Positions 17,214-26,025 are shown, counted from the stretch's first letter. The stretch: DNA of 64,000 bases from Enterocloster hominis (ex Liu et al. 2021) (GCA_014385265.1 JACRTJ010000014.1:62001-126000), one strand, 5' to 3'. The notes: generated from the letters alone by a model not told the origin. Numbers and translations: made by a program.

Positions 17214-18149
17214 GTGAAAGTAGTTTCATTCTTCAGTGGGCTTGGTGGACTTGATAAAGGGTTTGTAGATACAGGTTATGATATAATATGGGCAAACGAT
17301 TTTGATAAATATGCTGTGCAGACATATAAGGCTAATTTTGGAGAACATATCGTTCTTGGAGATATAAATGAAATTCCTTTAGAGGAAATACCAGACTGCG
17401 ATATCCTGATAGGTGGGTTTCCATGCCAGCCGTTTAGTATGATGGGGCAACAAAAAGGGTTTGAAGATACGAGAGGAACATTATTTTTTAGAATAGCAGA
17501 GATTGTGGATGATAAAATTAAAAAAGGAAAGAAACCAAAAGCAATTATTCTTGAAAATGTACGATCCTTAAGAACCCATAATAATGGAGAAACATATAAA
17601 GAAATATATAGGATATTACATGATGTGCTTGGATATAATGTGTTCTGTGACATATTAAATTCAGCTGATTATGGAGTACCTCAGACACGAAACAGGACAT
17701 ATATTGTATGCTTTGATAATCAGAATGCAAGATTTGAATTTCCAGAAAAGAAAAAACTTAATAAAACATTGCAGGATTTACTGGAACCAGAAGTTAATGA
17801 CAAATATTTCCTGTCAGATAGAATATTGCCTACAATATTATCAGATGGAACTGGTGGATATAAGGCAAAATCGGAAATAGATCTGAAGATTGCAAGACCT
17901 TTGTGTGCAACTATGGCGAAGATGCACAGAGCATGCCAGGACAACTATGTAACCCAGAATGGAAGGGTAAGAAGACTTACTCCGCGTGAGTGTGCAAGAT
18001 TGCAGGGATTTCAGGATTCATTTGTAATCCCGGTATCTGACAGTCAGGCATATAAACAGTTTGGAAATGCAGTTACAGTCAATGTATCAAAAGCTGTTGC
18101 CCAATCGGTAAAGACAACATTAATAAATCTTGGAGAGTGGAAAGACTGA
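17214..18149 (+). CDS. DNA (cytosine-5) methyltransferase, first of pair
   Basis: 311 residues with C5-MTase motifs in order: motif I VSFFSGLGGLDKGF, motif IV with the catalytic P70-C71-Q72 in GGFPCQPFS, motif VI E114-N-V, motif VIII PQTRNRTYIV, and motifs IX/X RLTPRECARLQGF and QAYKQFGNAVTVNV. The short target-recognition region is between VIII and IX. GTG start with GAGGAGG upstream. Together with the next gene it gives the two-MTase arrangement expected for an asymmetric target, as in LlaJI-type systems, where each enzyme modifies one strand (inference). Confidence 0.93.
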   Translation: MKVVSFFSGLGGLDKGFVDTGYDIIWANDFDKYAVQTYKANFGEHIVLGDINEIPLEEIPDCDILIGGFPCQPFSMMGQQKGFEDTRGTLFFRIAEIVDDKIKKGKKPKAIILENVRSLRTHNNGETYKEIYRILHDVLGYNVFCDILNSADYGVPQTRNRTYIVCFDNQNARFEFPEKKKLNKTLQDLLEPEVNDKYFLSDRILPTILSDGTGGYKAKSEIDLKIARPLCATMAKMHRACQDNYVTQNGRVRRLTPRECARLQGFQDSFVIPVSDSQAYKQFGNAVTVNVSKAVAQSVKTTLINLGEWKD

Positions 18150-18150
18150 T

Positions 18151-19584
18151 ATGGAATACAAAAATGATAAAGGTGAATTTATATCTTTTATAAAGGCTGG
18201 ATTGGACGATGAGAAGAATAATCATGTAGATGTCTGCCTAAAAAGAGTTACAAAGCCTGTAACAGAGAAGTTCCTTAATGACAGGGCAGATCTGTATAAG
18301 ACTGATGTGGATAATGATTCGGAACTTATGGAAGCATTTAGAAGACTAGCTTTTATATGCAATGAAAAAGAACAGGAATGCTATAAGTGTCCTGTAAGTA
18401 AATATTGTAATACATATATTGAAAATGCCAGAAAAAATGTAAGTGATGATTCGTTAAAGATGATAGATCTGTTTTGCGGGGCAGGTGGCTTGTCATTAGG
18501 TTTTACACAGGAAGGATTTGTGACAAGTCTGGCAAATGATATACAGGATTGTTGTGTGGACACATATGCACACAATCATCCAGAGACACCAAGGGATCAC
18601 ATAGTACTAGGTGATATAAAAGATGTGGTAAAAAATCTTGATGAGCTACTGTCAGGCAGGAGCATTGATATTGTTGTTGGTGGACCACCATGTCAGGGAT
18701 TTAGTATGGCTAACAGACAGAGATTGATAGATGATCCTAGAAATTATCTGTATAAGAGTTATGTTGAAGTTGTAAAAAAAGTACACCCTAAATTTTTTGT
18801 TATGGAAAATGTTAAGGGAATGTTATCTGTAGCTGAACAGGTAAAAGAAGATTTTCGTGCCATCGGATATTCGGTAGAATGCCATATATTGAATGCCAAG
18901 AATTTTGGGGTTCCACAGAACAGGGAAAGACTTATATACATAGGAAATTGCCTGGGAGTAGATAACGAACAAATTTTTAATGAAATATTTGTACTAAGTG
19001 AAAATATACCAGAACATAATCTTGAGGACGCGCTATTTGCACTTAGGGAACTGGAGGCTTCAAGAGTAAAAAATTCTACAGAAAGTGGTTCAATAGAGAG
19101 CGGATACAAAATAGAAAAAAATAATATTACAGAAACCAATGATTATATTTCATACATTAATCAAGACAGAGTGGTTAATGTAGTATCAAATCATAAAGCG
19201 AGATATAATAATGACCGTGATATTGAAATTTATGGCCGCATGGAGCCGGGAGACCGCTCAGATGATCCCAAAATTGCAGATATTATGCCATATGTGAGAA
19301 GAAATGGTATTTTTAAAGATAAATATTTCAAACTTGAAAATGACAAGGTTTGTAAAACAATAACAGCACATATGAAGTTCGATTGTAATATGTATATTCA
19401 TCCAACACAGGCAAGAGGACTCACACCAAGGGAGGCAGCAAGGGTACAGTCTTATCCTGATTATTATTTTTTCAGAGGTGCATATACGAAGACTTATATG
19501 CAGATAGGAAATTCTGTTCCTCCACTTCTGGGAAGAGCGATAGCACATGTGATAAAAAGCTATATGAAAGGTGGTAATGACTGA
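18151..19584 (+). CDS. DNA (cytosine-5) methyltransferase with N-terminal four-cysteine domain
   Basis: 477 residues from ATG 18151, one base after the preceding stop codon (a TTG at 18130 is possible but overlaps that gene). C5-MTase motifs: MIDLFCGAGGLSLGF near 108, GGPPCQGFS with Cys181, FVMENVKGM, PQNRERLIYIG, LTPREAARVQSYPDYY and YMQIGNSVPPLLGRAI. The extra N-terminal 105 residues hold C70-X6-C77-X2-C80-P-X4-C86, exactly the spacing of the endonuclease III/MutY [4Fe-4S] loop. I infer an Fe-S or zinc module, perhaps aiding DNA binding. Its TGA overlaps the next ATG by one base (TGATG). Confidence 0.93.
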   Translation: MEYKNDKGEFISFIKAGLDDEKNNHVDVCLKRVTKPVTEKFLNDRADLYKTDVDNDSELMEAFRRLAFICNEKEQECYKCPVSKYCNTYIENARKNVSDDSLKMIDLFCGAGGLSLGFTQEGFVTSLANDIQDCCVDTYAHNHPETPRDHIVLGDIKDVVKNLDELLSGRSIDIVVGGPPCQGFSMANRQRLIDDPRNYLYKSYVEVVKKVHPKFFVMENVKGMLSVAEQVKEDFRAIGYSVECHILNAKNFGVPQNRERLIYIGNCLGVDNEQIFNEIFVLSENIPEHNLEDALFALRELEASRVKNSTESGSIESGYKIEKNNITETNDYISYINQDRVVNVVSNHKARYNNDRDIEIYGRMEPGDRSDDPKIADIMPYVRRNGIFKDKYFKLENDKVCKTITAHMKFDCNMYIHPTQARGLTPREAARVQSYPDYYFFRGAYTKTYMQIGNSVPPLLGRAIAHVIKSYMKGGND

Positions 19585-21467
19585 TGGAGTTTACAGAGGC
19601 AATAGAGATAATAAAGAACATAGTTCCAGAGAGTTCAGTAAATGAATATGATGGAATAATGGTAAAAAGGCTGGAAGCATCTAATACATTGGATGAAGGC
19701 AGAACAACGAATCAGACCCATATAGCAATATCAGGAGAACAGATGAATATGTTCCCTTATCTTATGGCAGATGGCTATTTTAAGTGTGATTATAATGACA
19801 GGGATGAGCAGTTAAAAAAATATTTTATAACACAGATACCTCTTTATATTTACAAGGATAATGTTATGTATCTTGCAGATGGTGAAGAGAGTGGTATCAG
19901 CTTTGGTAATGAAAAAAGCAGGTGTGTGCGTGCAAGTATAGTGAGAAGTAGAAGAAAAGGGCAGGCAGACCAGGTACAGCTATCATTGACTACAATAGAT
20001 GATCCGGCATTTGTCAGCTTCAGAAGATTATTACATACAGGAGATTATCTGGTAATTCTGAAGCATAAGGAAAAGCTGGTTTATGATTGTATAGGTATTA
20101 AAGCAAATGATGAAACTCGGGGAGAGTATAATATTTCAGCACTTAATAATAAGTTTTATAAGCTGCCGACAAATACAAAAGTAGATATAAAGGAACTTAT
20201 TGAAATTAAAAATGCAGAAATAGAAAACAGGAAATTCACAGTTGATGAATTGGGGACTATTCTTAAAGAAATGTATGGTAATGCAGAAGATAAAATGCAG
20301 GTAGCATCTATACATATTTTTGGAATAAAATACGGAAAAAATATAATCGAAAATGAATTCAAGGCACCAGATATTATTAAAACAGCAGGATTGAATGAAT
20401 CATATTCCACAGAATTACAGAAGGCTTTGAATATATACAGGTGTCTCGATAAAAATACATACGGAATCTCTATTTCTTGTTGTGATAATGCGCTGGAAGA
20501 AAATAAAGAGTCTGTTAAGCGTAAAACAGGAGCAGAAAATATTCTTTTTTATGGTGTCCCAGGTGCTGGAAAAAGTCATGAAATAAAGACAAAATATTGT
20601 GATGATGAAAAATACATGGAGAGAGTGGTTTTTCATCCGGATTATACATATTCAGATTTTGTGGGACAAATATTGCCGAGAGTGGAAAAGGATAAGGATG
20701 GTAACGATAAGTTGAAATATGTATTTACTCCCGGACCATTTACTAAGTTGCTTAAGAATGCACAAAATGATCCTGGTAACTACTATTATCTTGTCATAGA
20801 AGAATTAAACAGAGGTAATGCTCCTGCAATATTTGGAGAAGTATTCCAGTTGCTTGACAGAAAAGATGAAGAGGATTTTTCTATTGAAGAGGTGGGCGAA
20901 AGTGAATATGGAATTTCAAATTATGAGGTTGCAAAGGAAGTCTATGGGGATGAAAAACACCAGGTAAGAATACCATCAAATATGTTTATTTTGGCAACGA
21001 TGAATACAGCGGATCAGAATGTATTTACATTGGACACTGCTTTTCAGCGTAGGTGGAATATGAGGCAGATAGAGAATAATTTTGATAAGTCTGAACATTC
21101 AAAAGATATAATTGCGGGTACAAAAGTAAGCTGGGGAGCATTTGCTACAGTAATCAATGATATGGTTATTGATATCAATGTTGATATGGCAAGCTCTGAG
21201 GATAAGCGGCTTGGAACATATTTCGCCAGAAAGAAAGAGCTGGAGGCAGACAGATTTTCTGAAAAGGTACTTAAATATTTATGGGATGATGCCTTTAAAA
21301 TGGACAAGACAGCTATATTTAATGAAAATTGTAAGTCTCTTGAAGATGTGGTTATTACATATGAGACTGCAACATCAGATAAACTGGCAGCGGTATTGAG
21401 AACGAGCGTTTATGAGAAAATGCTTTTAAAAATGCAACAAAAGAATATAGATAATAATGAAAACTAG
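19584..21467 (+). CDS. McrB-like AAA+ restriction subunit (LlaJI R1 type)
   Basis: 627 residues. The N-terminal ~200 residues match the HNH protein's recognition domain (TTNQTHIAISGEQ, GQADQVQLSL). A linker leads to an AAA+ module: Walker A GVPGAGKS at about 324-331, Walker B VIEELNRGNAPAIFGE at about 404, and the McrB hallmark MNTADQNVFTLDTAFQRRW at about 473. McrB-type subunits bind DNA, hydrolyse GTP, translocate and activate an McrC-type nuclease. With two C5-MTases upstream, the system fits the LlaJI type, in which the McrBC-like pair cleaves unmodified DNA, rather than solitary methyl-dependent McrBC. Confidence 0.9.
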   Translation: MEFTEAIEIIKNIVPESSVNEYDGIMVKRLEASNTLDEGRTTNQTHIAISGEQMNMFPYLMADGYFKCDYNDRDEQLKKYFITQIPLYIYKDNVMYLADGEESGISFGNEKSRCVRASIVRSRRKGQADQVQLSLTTIDDPAFVSFRRLLHTGDYLVILKHKEKLVYDCIGIKANDETRGEYNISALNNKFYKLPTNTKVDIKELIEIKNAEIENRKFTVDELGTILKEMYGNAEDKMQVASIHIFGIKYGKNIIENEFKAPDIIKTAGLNESYSTELQKALNIYRCLDKNTYGISISCCDNALEENKESVKRKTGAENILFYGVPGAGKSHEIKTKYCDDEKYMERVVFHPDYTYSDFVGQILPRVEKDKDGNDKLKYVFTPGPFTKLLKNAQNDPGNYYYLVIEELNRGNAPAIFGEVFQLLDRKDEEDFSIEEVGESEYGISNYEVAKEVYGDEKHQVRIPSNMFILATMNTADQNVFTLDTAFQRRWNMRQIENNFDKSEHSKDIIAGTKVSWGAFATVINDMVIDINVDMASSEDKRLGTYFARKKELEADRFSEKVLKYLWDDAFKMDKTAIFNENCKSLEDVVITYETATSDKLAAVLRTSVYEKMLLKMQQKNIDNNEN

Positions 21468-21478
21468 GTGATGATTTT

Positions 21479-22699
21479 TTGAGGAAAGTTGATATTCGGA
21501 GTAAATGCAGAGTGAATTCTAATCGTGAAATGGATACGTTTGTAGGGTTAAGATGTAATGATGGTGACATAAGTATCAATTTTCCGCTTGGATATCATAT
21601 ATCGGAAGATGACAATGAGCTTCGTAAGGATATAATACTCTTGCTTACAACACTTTCAGCTAACACAGAACGAAAAGAGTCAGAAATTCTTAAGCGAGGT
21701 AATGTTTTTGATGAAGTAGAATTTCCATTGCAGTCATATATGTATCTTATTAAGGACTTTTTTGTACGAGGTTATTATAAGGAGCAGGAAGTTTTATATA
21801 AAGTTGCCAAATTGGGGAAAATCAATTGGAACAGGACAATAAAAACCCAGAAACCATATGTACAGGATATGGACGTGTTTTATCTTGATTTCGTTACAAA
21901 GAAGAATAGTGTAAAAGAGAATGAACTGATTACATTAATACATGAGTATTGTGTATATGAAAGCTTTGAACGAATAGGCTGGCTCTATACGGAAATGATG
22001 CCGAAGAAACCGGTAATTGTTAAACAGGAAAGATTATTCCGTTCTATTCTAAAAGATAAGATTGCCAATACCTTTAATGATAAAAACAGAATGCTATTCC
22101 GGCATATGCTTGCGATTATTGATTTTGAAGGAGATAAAGATTCTGATAAGAACTACAGATATGGAACATATCGTTTTGAATATATATGGGAGAAAATGAT
22201 TGATAAGGTATTTGGCATTGAAAACAAAGCAGATTATTTCCCAAAAACAACGTGGTATGTTAATGGAAGTAAATATGATAATGCTTCACTTGAACCAGAT
22301 ACGATTATGTTATATGGAACAGATGTATATGTGCTTGATGCAAAATATTATAAATATAGGCTAACAGGAAAGACCTGGGATCTGCCAGAATCTACATCAA
22401 TAAACAAACAGATTACATATGGTGAATATATAGCAAAAGAGGATAAATTCAAGAAAAAGCATGGAGAAAATATGAAAGTATATAATGCTTTTCTTATGCC
22501 TTTTGATTCGTTAAAAAGTAAGTATCCAGATAATGCAAATATGCTCAAAGTGGGTGGAGCAGTAAGTAACTGGAAAGATAATACTGAGGAATATCAGAAA
22601 ATTCAAGGTATTCTTATTGATGTAAAGACTCTTATGAGTATAAATGTCAGACAGGAAATGAAAGAGATAGAAAAACTGGCAAAGTTGATTGAAAACTGA
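21479..22699 (+). CDS. McrC-like nuclease subunit (LlaJI R2 type)
   Basis: 406 residues. It has the McrC arrangement of an N-terminal beta-rich region, a helical middle and a C-terminal PD-(D/E)xK nuclease: EPD with Asp274, then VYVLDAKYYKYR with Asp287 and Lys289, and a downstream Gln in NKQITYGEYI. TTG 21479 is chosen as start, 8 nt after AGGTG; no in-frame ATG lies nearby. It is 11 bp after the McrB-like gene and should form the cleavage subunit driven by it. Confidence 0.85.
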   Translation: MRKVDIRSKCRVNSNREMDTFVGLRCNDGDISINFPLGYHISEDDNELRKDIILLLTTLSANTERKESEILKRGNVFDEVEFPLQSYMYLIKDFFVRGYYKEQEVLYKVAKLGKINWNRTIKTQKPYVQDMDVFYLDFVTKKNSVKENELITLIHEYCVYESFERIGWLYTEMMPKKPVIVKQERLFRSILKDKIANTFNDKNRMLFRHMLAIIDFEGDKDSDKNYRYGTYRFEYIWEKMIDKVFGIENKADYFPKTTWYVNGSKYDNASLEPDTIMLYGTDVYVLDAKYYKYRLTGKTWDLPESTSINKQITYGEYIAKEDKFKKKHGENMKVYNAFLMPFDSLKSKYPDNANMLKVGGAVSNWKDNTEEYQKIQGILIDVKTLMSINVRQEMKEIEKLAKLIEN

Positions 22700-22715
22700 T
22701 TGTTGAGGTGATTTT

Positions 22716-23162
22716 GTGGCGGATGTTTTAACAAAAGAACAGCGGCATAAGAATATGAAAAATATTCATGGAAAGGATACCAAAATAGAAGTTATATTGA
22801 GAAAGGCTTTATGGAGCAAAGGATACCGGTATCGTAAGAATTATAAAAAATTGCCAGGCAGACCGGATATTGCACTGACAAAGTATAAGATTGCTATTTT
22901 CTGTGATGGAGAATTCTTTCATGGGAAAGATTGGGATGCTTTAAAACAGAGACTGGAAAAGATCAATAATAGTGAGTTCTGGATTAATAAAATTTCCCGT
23001 AACATAGAGCGGGATGATGAGATAAATAAAAAATTGGACTTTAAGGGCTGGACAGTAATCCGGTTCTGGGGTGAAGATATAAAGAAACATACAGATGAGT
23101 GTGTTAAGGTTGTGGAAGAAACAATTTTTGATATAACCTTTGAAAAAGATGATTTAGGATAG
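22716..23162 (+). CDS. vsr: Very short patch repair endonuclease
   Basis: 148 residues. Vsr nicks at T:G mismatches left by deamination of 5-methylcytosine and so offsets the mutation cost of C5 methylation. Family motifs: TKEQRHKNMKNIHGKDTKIEVILRKALWSKGYRYRKN, GRPDIALTKYKIAIFCDGEFFHG with the catalytic Asp, and NSEFWINKISRNIERD...GWTVIRFWGEDI. The cysteine zinc ligands of E. coli Vsr are missing. GTG start after TTGAGGTGA. It lies 16 bp after the McrC-like gene in the same operon. Confidence 0.92.
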   Translation: MADVLTKEQRHKNMKNIHGKDTKIEVILRKALWSKGYRYRKNYKKLPGRPDIALTKYKIAIFCDGEFFHGKDWDALKQRLEKINNSEFWINKISRNIERDDEINKKLDFKGWTVIRFWGEDIKKHTDECVKVVEETIFDITFEKDDLG

Positions 23163-23180
23163 AAGGAAACTGAGATTGAT

Positions 23181-23846
23181 ATGAAGATATTTTCATTTTT
23201 TGCAGGTGTTGGAATGCTTGATTTGGGGTTTCAAGAAGCTGGCTATGAAGTTGTTTTTGTGAATGAATATAAACAGGAATTTATGAATGCATATCGTTAT
23301 GCGAGAAGAGGACGCAATTATAATCAACCTGTATATGGGTATCATGTAACTGATATTAATTATTTTTTAAATGGTATAGGAGAACATAATTTTCAGCAAT
23401 ACATTAACAATGAAAGACATAATAACGAGTTGGTTGGTTTTATAGGGGGTCCACCTTGCCCAGATTTTTCTATAGGAGGCAAAAATAAAGGTAGAGAAGG
23501 GGAAAATGGAAAATTGGCAAAAAGTTATATTGATATGATTTGTCGCTTTCAACCAGATTTCTTTTTATTTGAAAATGTAAAAGGGTTGGTAAAAACACAA
23601 AAGCATCGAGAATATTTTGAAGAGCTTAAATTCGAATTGAAAAGTAATGGATATATAATATCTGAACAATTGATGAATTCATTGGAATTTGGAGTGCCTC
23701 AAGATAGAGACCGAATTTTTATGATGGGGGTTTTGAAAGGAAATGAATTAGCTAGAAAAGTAATAAGTGTGAATGATACATTCGCTTTTCCGTGGAATGC
23801 AGATTTGCCGTATGACTCCGCGTTGGTGAAGAAGATGAATTGTTAA
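23181..23846 (+). pseudogene. C-terminally truncated third C5-cytosine methyltransferase
   Basis: 221 residues from ATG 23181. Motif I (IFSFFAGVGMLDLGF), motif IV (GGPPCPDFSIGGKNKG), motif VI (FLFENVKGL) and motif VIII (GVPQDRDRIFMMG) are present. The target-recognition domain and motifs IX and X are absent; the frame stops after DSALVKKMNC. Motif IV has Pro where Gln normally follows the catalytic Cys. No complementary fragment follows, so a split enzyme like AquI is unlikely and the protein is probably inactive. It lies at the right edge of the island, 19 bp after vsr. Confidence 0.75.
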
Positions 23847-24202
23847 AGTAATATGGATGATTTTCAATCGATATTTGCAATAATAAAATGGTAATGCAAT
23901 CCCTTGAAAAGAGCTTATAAAACATTTGAATCATGGTATCACAATCTTTTTGTTGCAGAAATAGTGACAAGAAGTTATAATTTCCATAGGTGGACAAGCA
24001 AGCCAGCAGAAAAATATTCTGTGAATAAAAAACAGACAAGCAAGCCCCCGAAACTACACACAATAATGAAAAAATGCAATGGTACTGGATTGGTATTAAA
24101 AATATGTGAAATGAAAAATAATGTTTGGAAAAGATGCAAGTTATCAATATAAAAAAGTATAGATAAATATGTTGAAATAACCTAAAACAAACTAGATTCT
24201 GC
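23847..24202. other. Non-coding AT-rich right end of the island
   Basis: Only short unconvincing open frames. No remnant of the lost methyltransferase C-terminus was recognised. The last bases before the core (AAACAAACTAGATTCTGC) resemble the sequences before sites 6710 and 10786. Confidence 0.4.
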
Positions 24203-24213
24203 GAATTCGAATA
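24203..24213 (+). other. Attachment-like core at the right end of the R-M island
   Basis: GAATTCGAATA, one mismatch from the guaA2 3' end at 15159 and identical to 10786. It is followed within 10 bp by a strong terminator, and composition returns to backbone here. Confidence 0.6.
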
Positions 24214-24222
24214 AAAAGAAAA

Positions 24223-24266
24223 GAGCCGGGAAGCCCCATGAAACAGCGGGCTTCCCGGCTCCTTTC
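24223..24266 (+). terminator. Strong terminator at the island edge
   Basis: GAGCCGGGAAGCCC and GGGCTTCCCGGCTC form a perfect 14-bp stem followed by CTTTC. It may be the original guaA2 terminator displaced by the insertion (inference), and it also faces the convergent XRE gene. Confidence 0.75.
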
Positions 24267-24289
24267 ATATAAAAACCCCCTACACAGAC

Positions 24290-25057
24290 TTATTCCATAT
24301 AAAACTGCGGCTCATACCAGTGGGACAGGTGATACGGATGGTCCGGCTCCAGGTACATCCCGGAATACAGGAACTGGAGGAGGTCAGAATCCCCGAACAG
24401 GTCGAAGATCCAGTCCCCGGAGGTTTCGTCTCCGATCTCATAGAATTTTCCGCTGAGCTCGATCAGGGCCGATGCCTCCTGCTCGCAGAAAGTGACCAGC
24501 AGCTCTTCGGCCACACTGTGTGCTCTCAGAGGAAGGCCGCTTTGGGCGCGGATCCGCATGCTGTATAAGCTGCATTTTATGCGGTAAAGGAACTCATAGG
24601 TATAATGCATAAGAAACTGCCGGGGCAGGAATCCGTCTATAAAAGAGATCTCCAGCTGTCCGATATGGGACCCGGCCGGCATAGCTGCAAGCTCATCCAT
24701 ATCCTCCTGGAGATGGTCAAGGAGCAGATCGCTGCCTATGGCAAAGGAAAGGGCAGCCCGGGTCCCGAATTCATCCTCCAGAAACCTGGACCACGCTTCA
24801 TGGTCCTTATATTCTTCAAGGGAGAACTCTGTGGGCGTTCCGGCTTCCTGGCCTGGGAGGCTGAGCCAGTTCAGTGCTTTACAGACGCCTTTGCATTTAT
24901 CGCTGCGGATGGATTCTCCTGCCTCATACCGGCACCAGGTCTTTGTCCCTACTCCCGCTCGGGAGGCGGCTTCCTCAATGGTCAGTCCCAGCTCGCTGCG
25001 CCTGAGCCGGATCTGTTTAGCCAGATCTGCATTTCCCTGGATCGTTTTCTGTGTCAT
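24290..25057 (-). CDS. XRE-family transcriptional regulator
   Basis: 255 residues. The N-terminal HTH reads LAKQIRLRRSELGLTIEEAASRAGVGTKTWCRYEAGESIRSDK. The remaining 180 residues have no recognised domain; they are acidic and aromatic-rich and could be a sensor or oligomerisation region. ATG 25057 is preferred, since GAAGGA lies 6 nt upstream and an ATG two codons earlier would abut it. The promoter carries a 17-bp palindrome over the -10 and spacer, which suggests autorepression. Targets are unknown; the neighbours are the R-M island and a dipeptidase across 1.1 kb. Confidence 0.85.
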   Translation of the reverse strand: MTQKTIQGNADLAKQIRLRRSELGLTIEEAASRAGVGTKTWCRYEAGESIRSDKCKGVCKALNWLSLPGQEAGTPTEFSLEEYKDHEAWSRFLEDEFGTRAALSFAIGSDLLLDHLQEDMDELAAMPAGSHIGQLEISFIDGFLPRQFLMHYTYEFLYRIKCSLYSMRIRAQSGLPLRAHSVAEELLVTFCEQEASALIELSGKFYEIGDETSGDWIFDLFGDSDLLQFLYSGMYLEPDHPYHLSHWYEPQFYME

Positions 25058-25076
25058 AATCATTCCTTCTTACTCA

Positions 25077-25099
25077 ATGACTAGTCGTTATATAGTCAT
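25077..25099. promoter_or_regulatory. Second inverted repeat upstream of the XRE gene
   Basis: ATGACTA (25077-25083) and TAGTCAT (25093-25099) form a perfect 7-bp inverted repeat just downstream of the promoter, a possible further operator half. Confidence 0.4.
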
Positions 25100-25126
25100 T
25101 ATGTCATAATGAAAAAACCCTGTCAA
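25096..25126 (-). promoter_or_regulatory. Promoter of the XRE gene with overlapping operator
   Basis: Minus strand: TTGACA (25126-25121), 17-bp spacer, CATAAT (25103-25098). The perfect palindrome TCATTATGTCATAATGA (25096-25112) covers the -10 and adjacent spacer, the geometry of a self-repressed promoter. Confidence 0.7.
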
Positions 25127-26025
25127 CCGCTTTTTTGCCTGATGAAGAGATCGCAGTGGATTTCAGAGGAACAGTTTCATGGCTGTTATGGAGCAAATGT
25201 AAAAGGAGAATTTATACTGCGAAGGAATCAGTCAGCGGAAGGTGGAAAGAGACGGATGGTACATGTGTAAAAAGCCCACAGAACAGTTTGAAGATTATGT
25301 GTAAAGGGAAAGGAAAAACAAAATATGTATAAATATACAATGAGGGTTTTACTCAGGGCACGTTCATACCCGTTTGGAACCGGAATCGGAGGGAAAGAGC
25401 AGTGAGGATTTTTGCGTGGGAAAACAGTATGTGGAGGCAGAGGGTGAAAACTGGTTGACCCAATGGGAGAAAATGATAGGATGGTTTATTTCTTTTTAAT
25501 ATAGAAAGAGGGGCATAGACCGATTATGGAGGCTGTACGGGCTGCAGCCTTTTTTATTTTGGGAAAGTGGCGGAGCTGGATAACTGCAGCTCTGGTAAAA
25601 TATATATGCCGGAGAGTTTTCAAAGATTGTCGGAAAATGTGAAAATAGGAGATGGGAACGAACATTTGTGGAAGAGAAGAGTGAAATGATTTTAAATGTC
25701 TGATCTGCTCCAGGGGTTAGGGCAGGGGCTTTTGTATGGAACATCAGATGTGTAATGGGTATGCGGTAAAATATGGTTATACCTAAAAATGAAGACGAAT
25801 CCGGGCGGAATGATCAAGCTGGGGAAGAATAATTATCTGCTTTAAACGGAAAAAGTAAAACTGAAAAGACAGAAAAACGACTAAAAAGTATTATTTGAGA
25901 ATAAAAATTGAAAATTATGAAAAATTAACAAATAAAATCTAAATATTTTATAAAATATTCATAATTTACAAAAAATATAAATGCATGTAAGATACCACTA
26001 TAAGAAAAAACGGAAAAATAACATC
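25127..26025. other. Long intergenic region without recognisable genes
   Basis: About 900 bp with no supported coding sequence. It holds a terminator-like hairpin at 25530-25560 (AGGCTG/CAGCCT followed by six T) and a very AT-rich tract at about 25860-25980. It may be debris of older insertions; nothing specific is recognised. Confidence 0.4.

Noticed and set aside
19584..22699. Plain methyl-dependent McrBC (type IV) system
   Set aside because: Two adjacent C5-MTases in the same operon would make a methyl-dependent nuclease self-destructive; the LlaJI-type reading fits better.
23904..24152. 82-codon frame at the right end of the island
   Set aside because: No SD, no family resemblance, and a competing frame on the other strand; likely chance in AT-rich DNA.
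25135..25744. Short open frames in the 1.1-kb gap
   Set aside because: No SD, no motif and atypical composition; not supported as genes.
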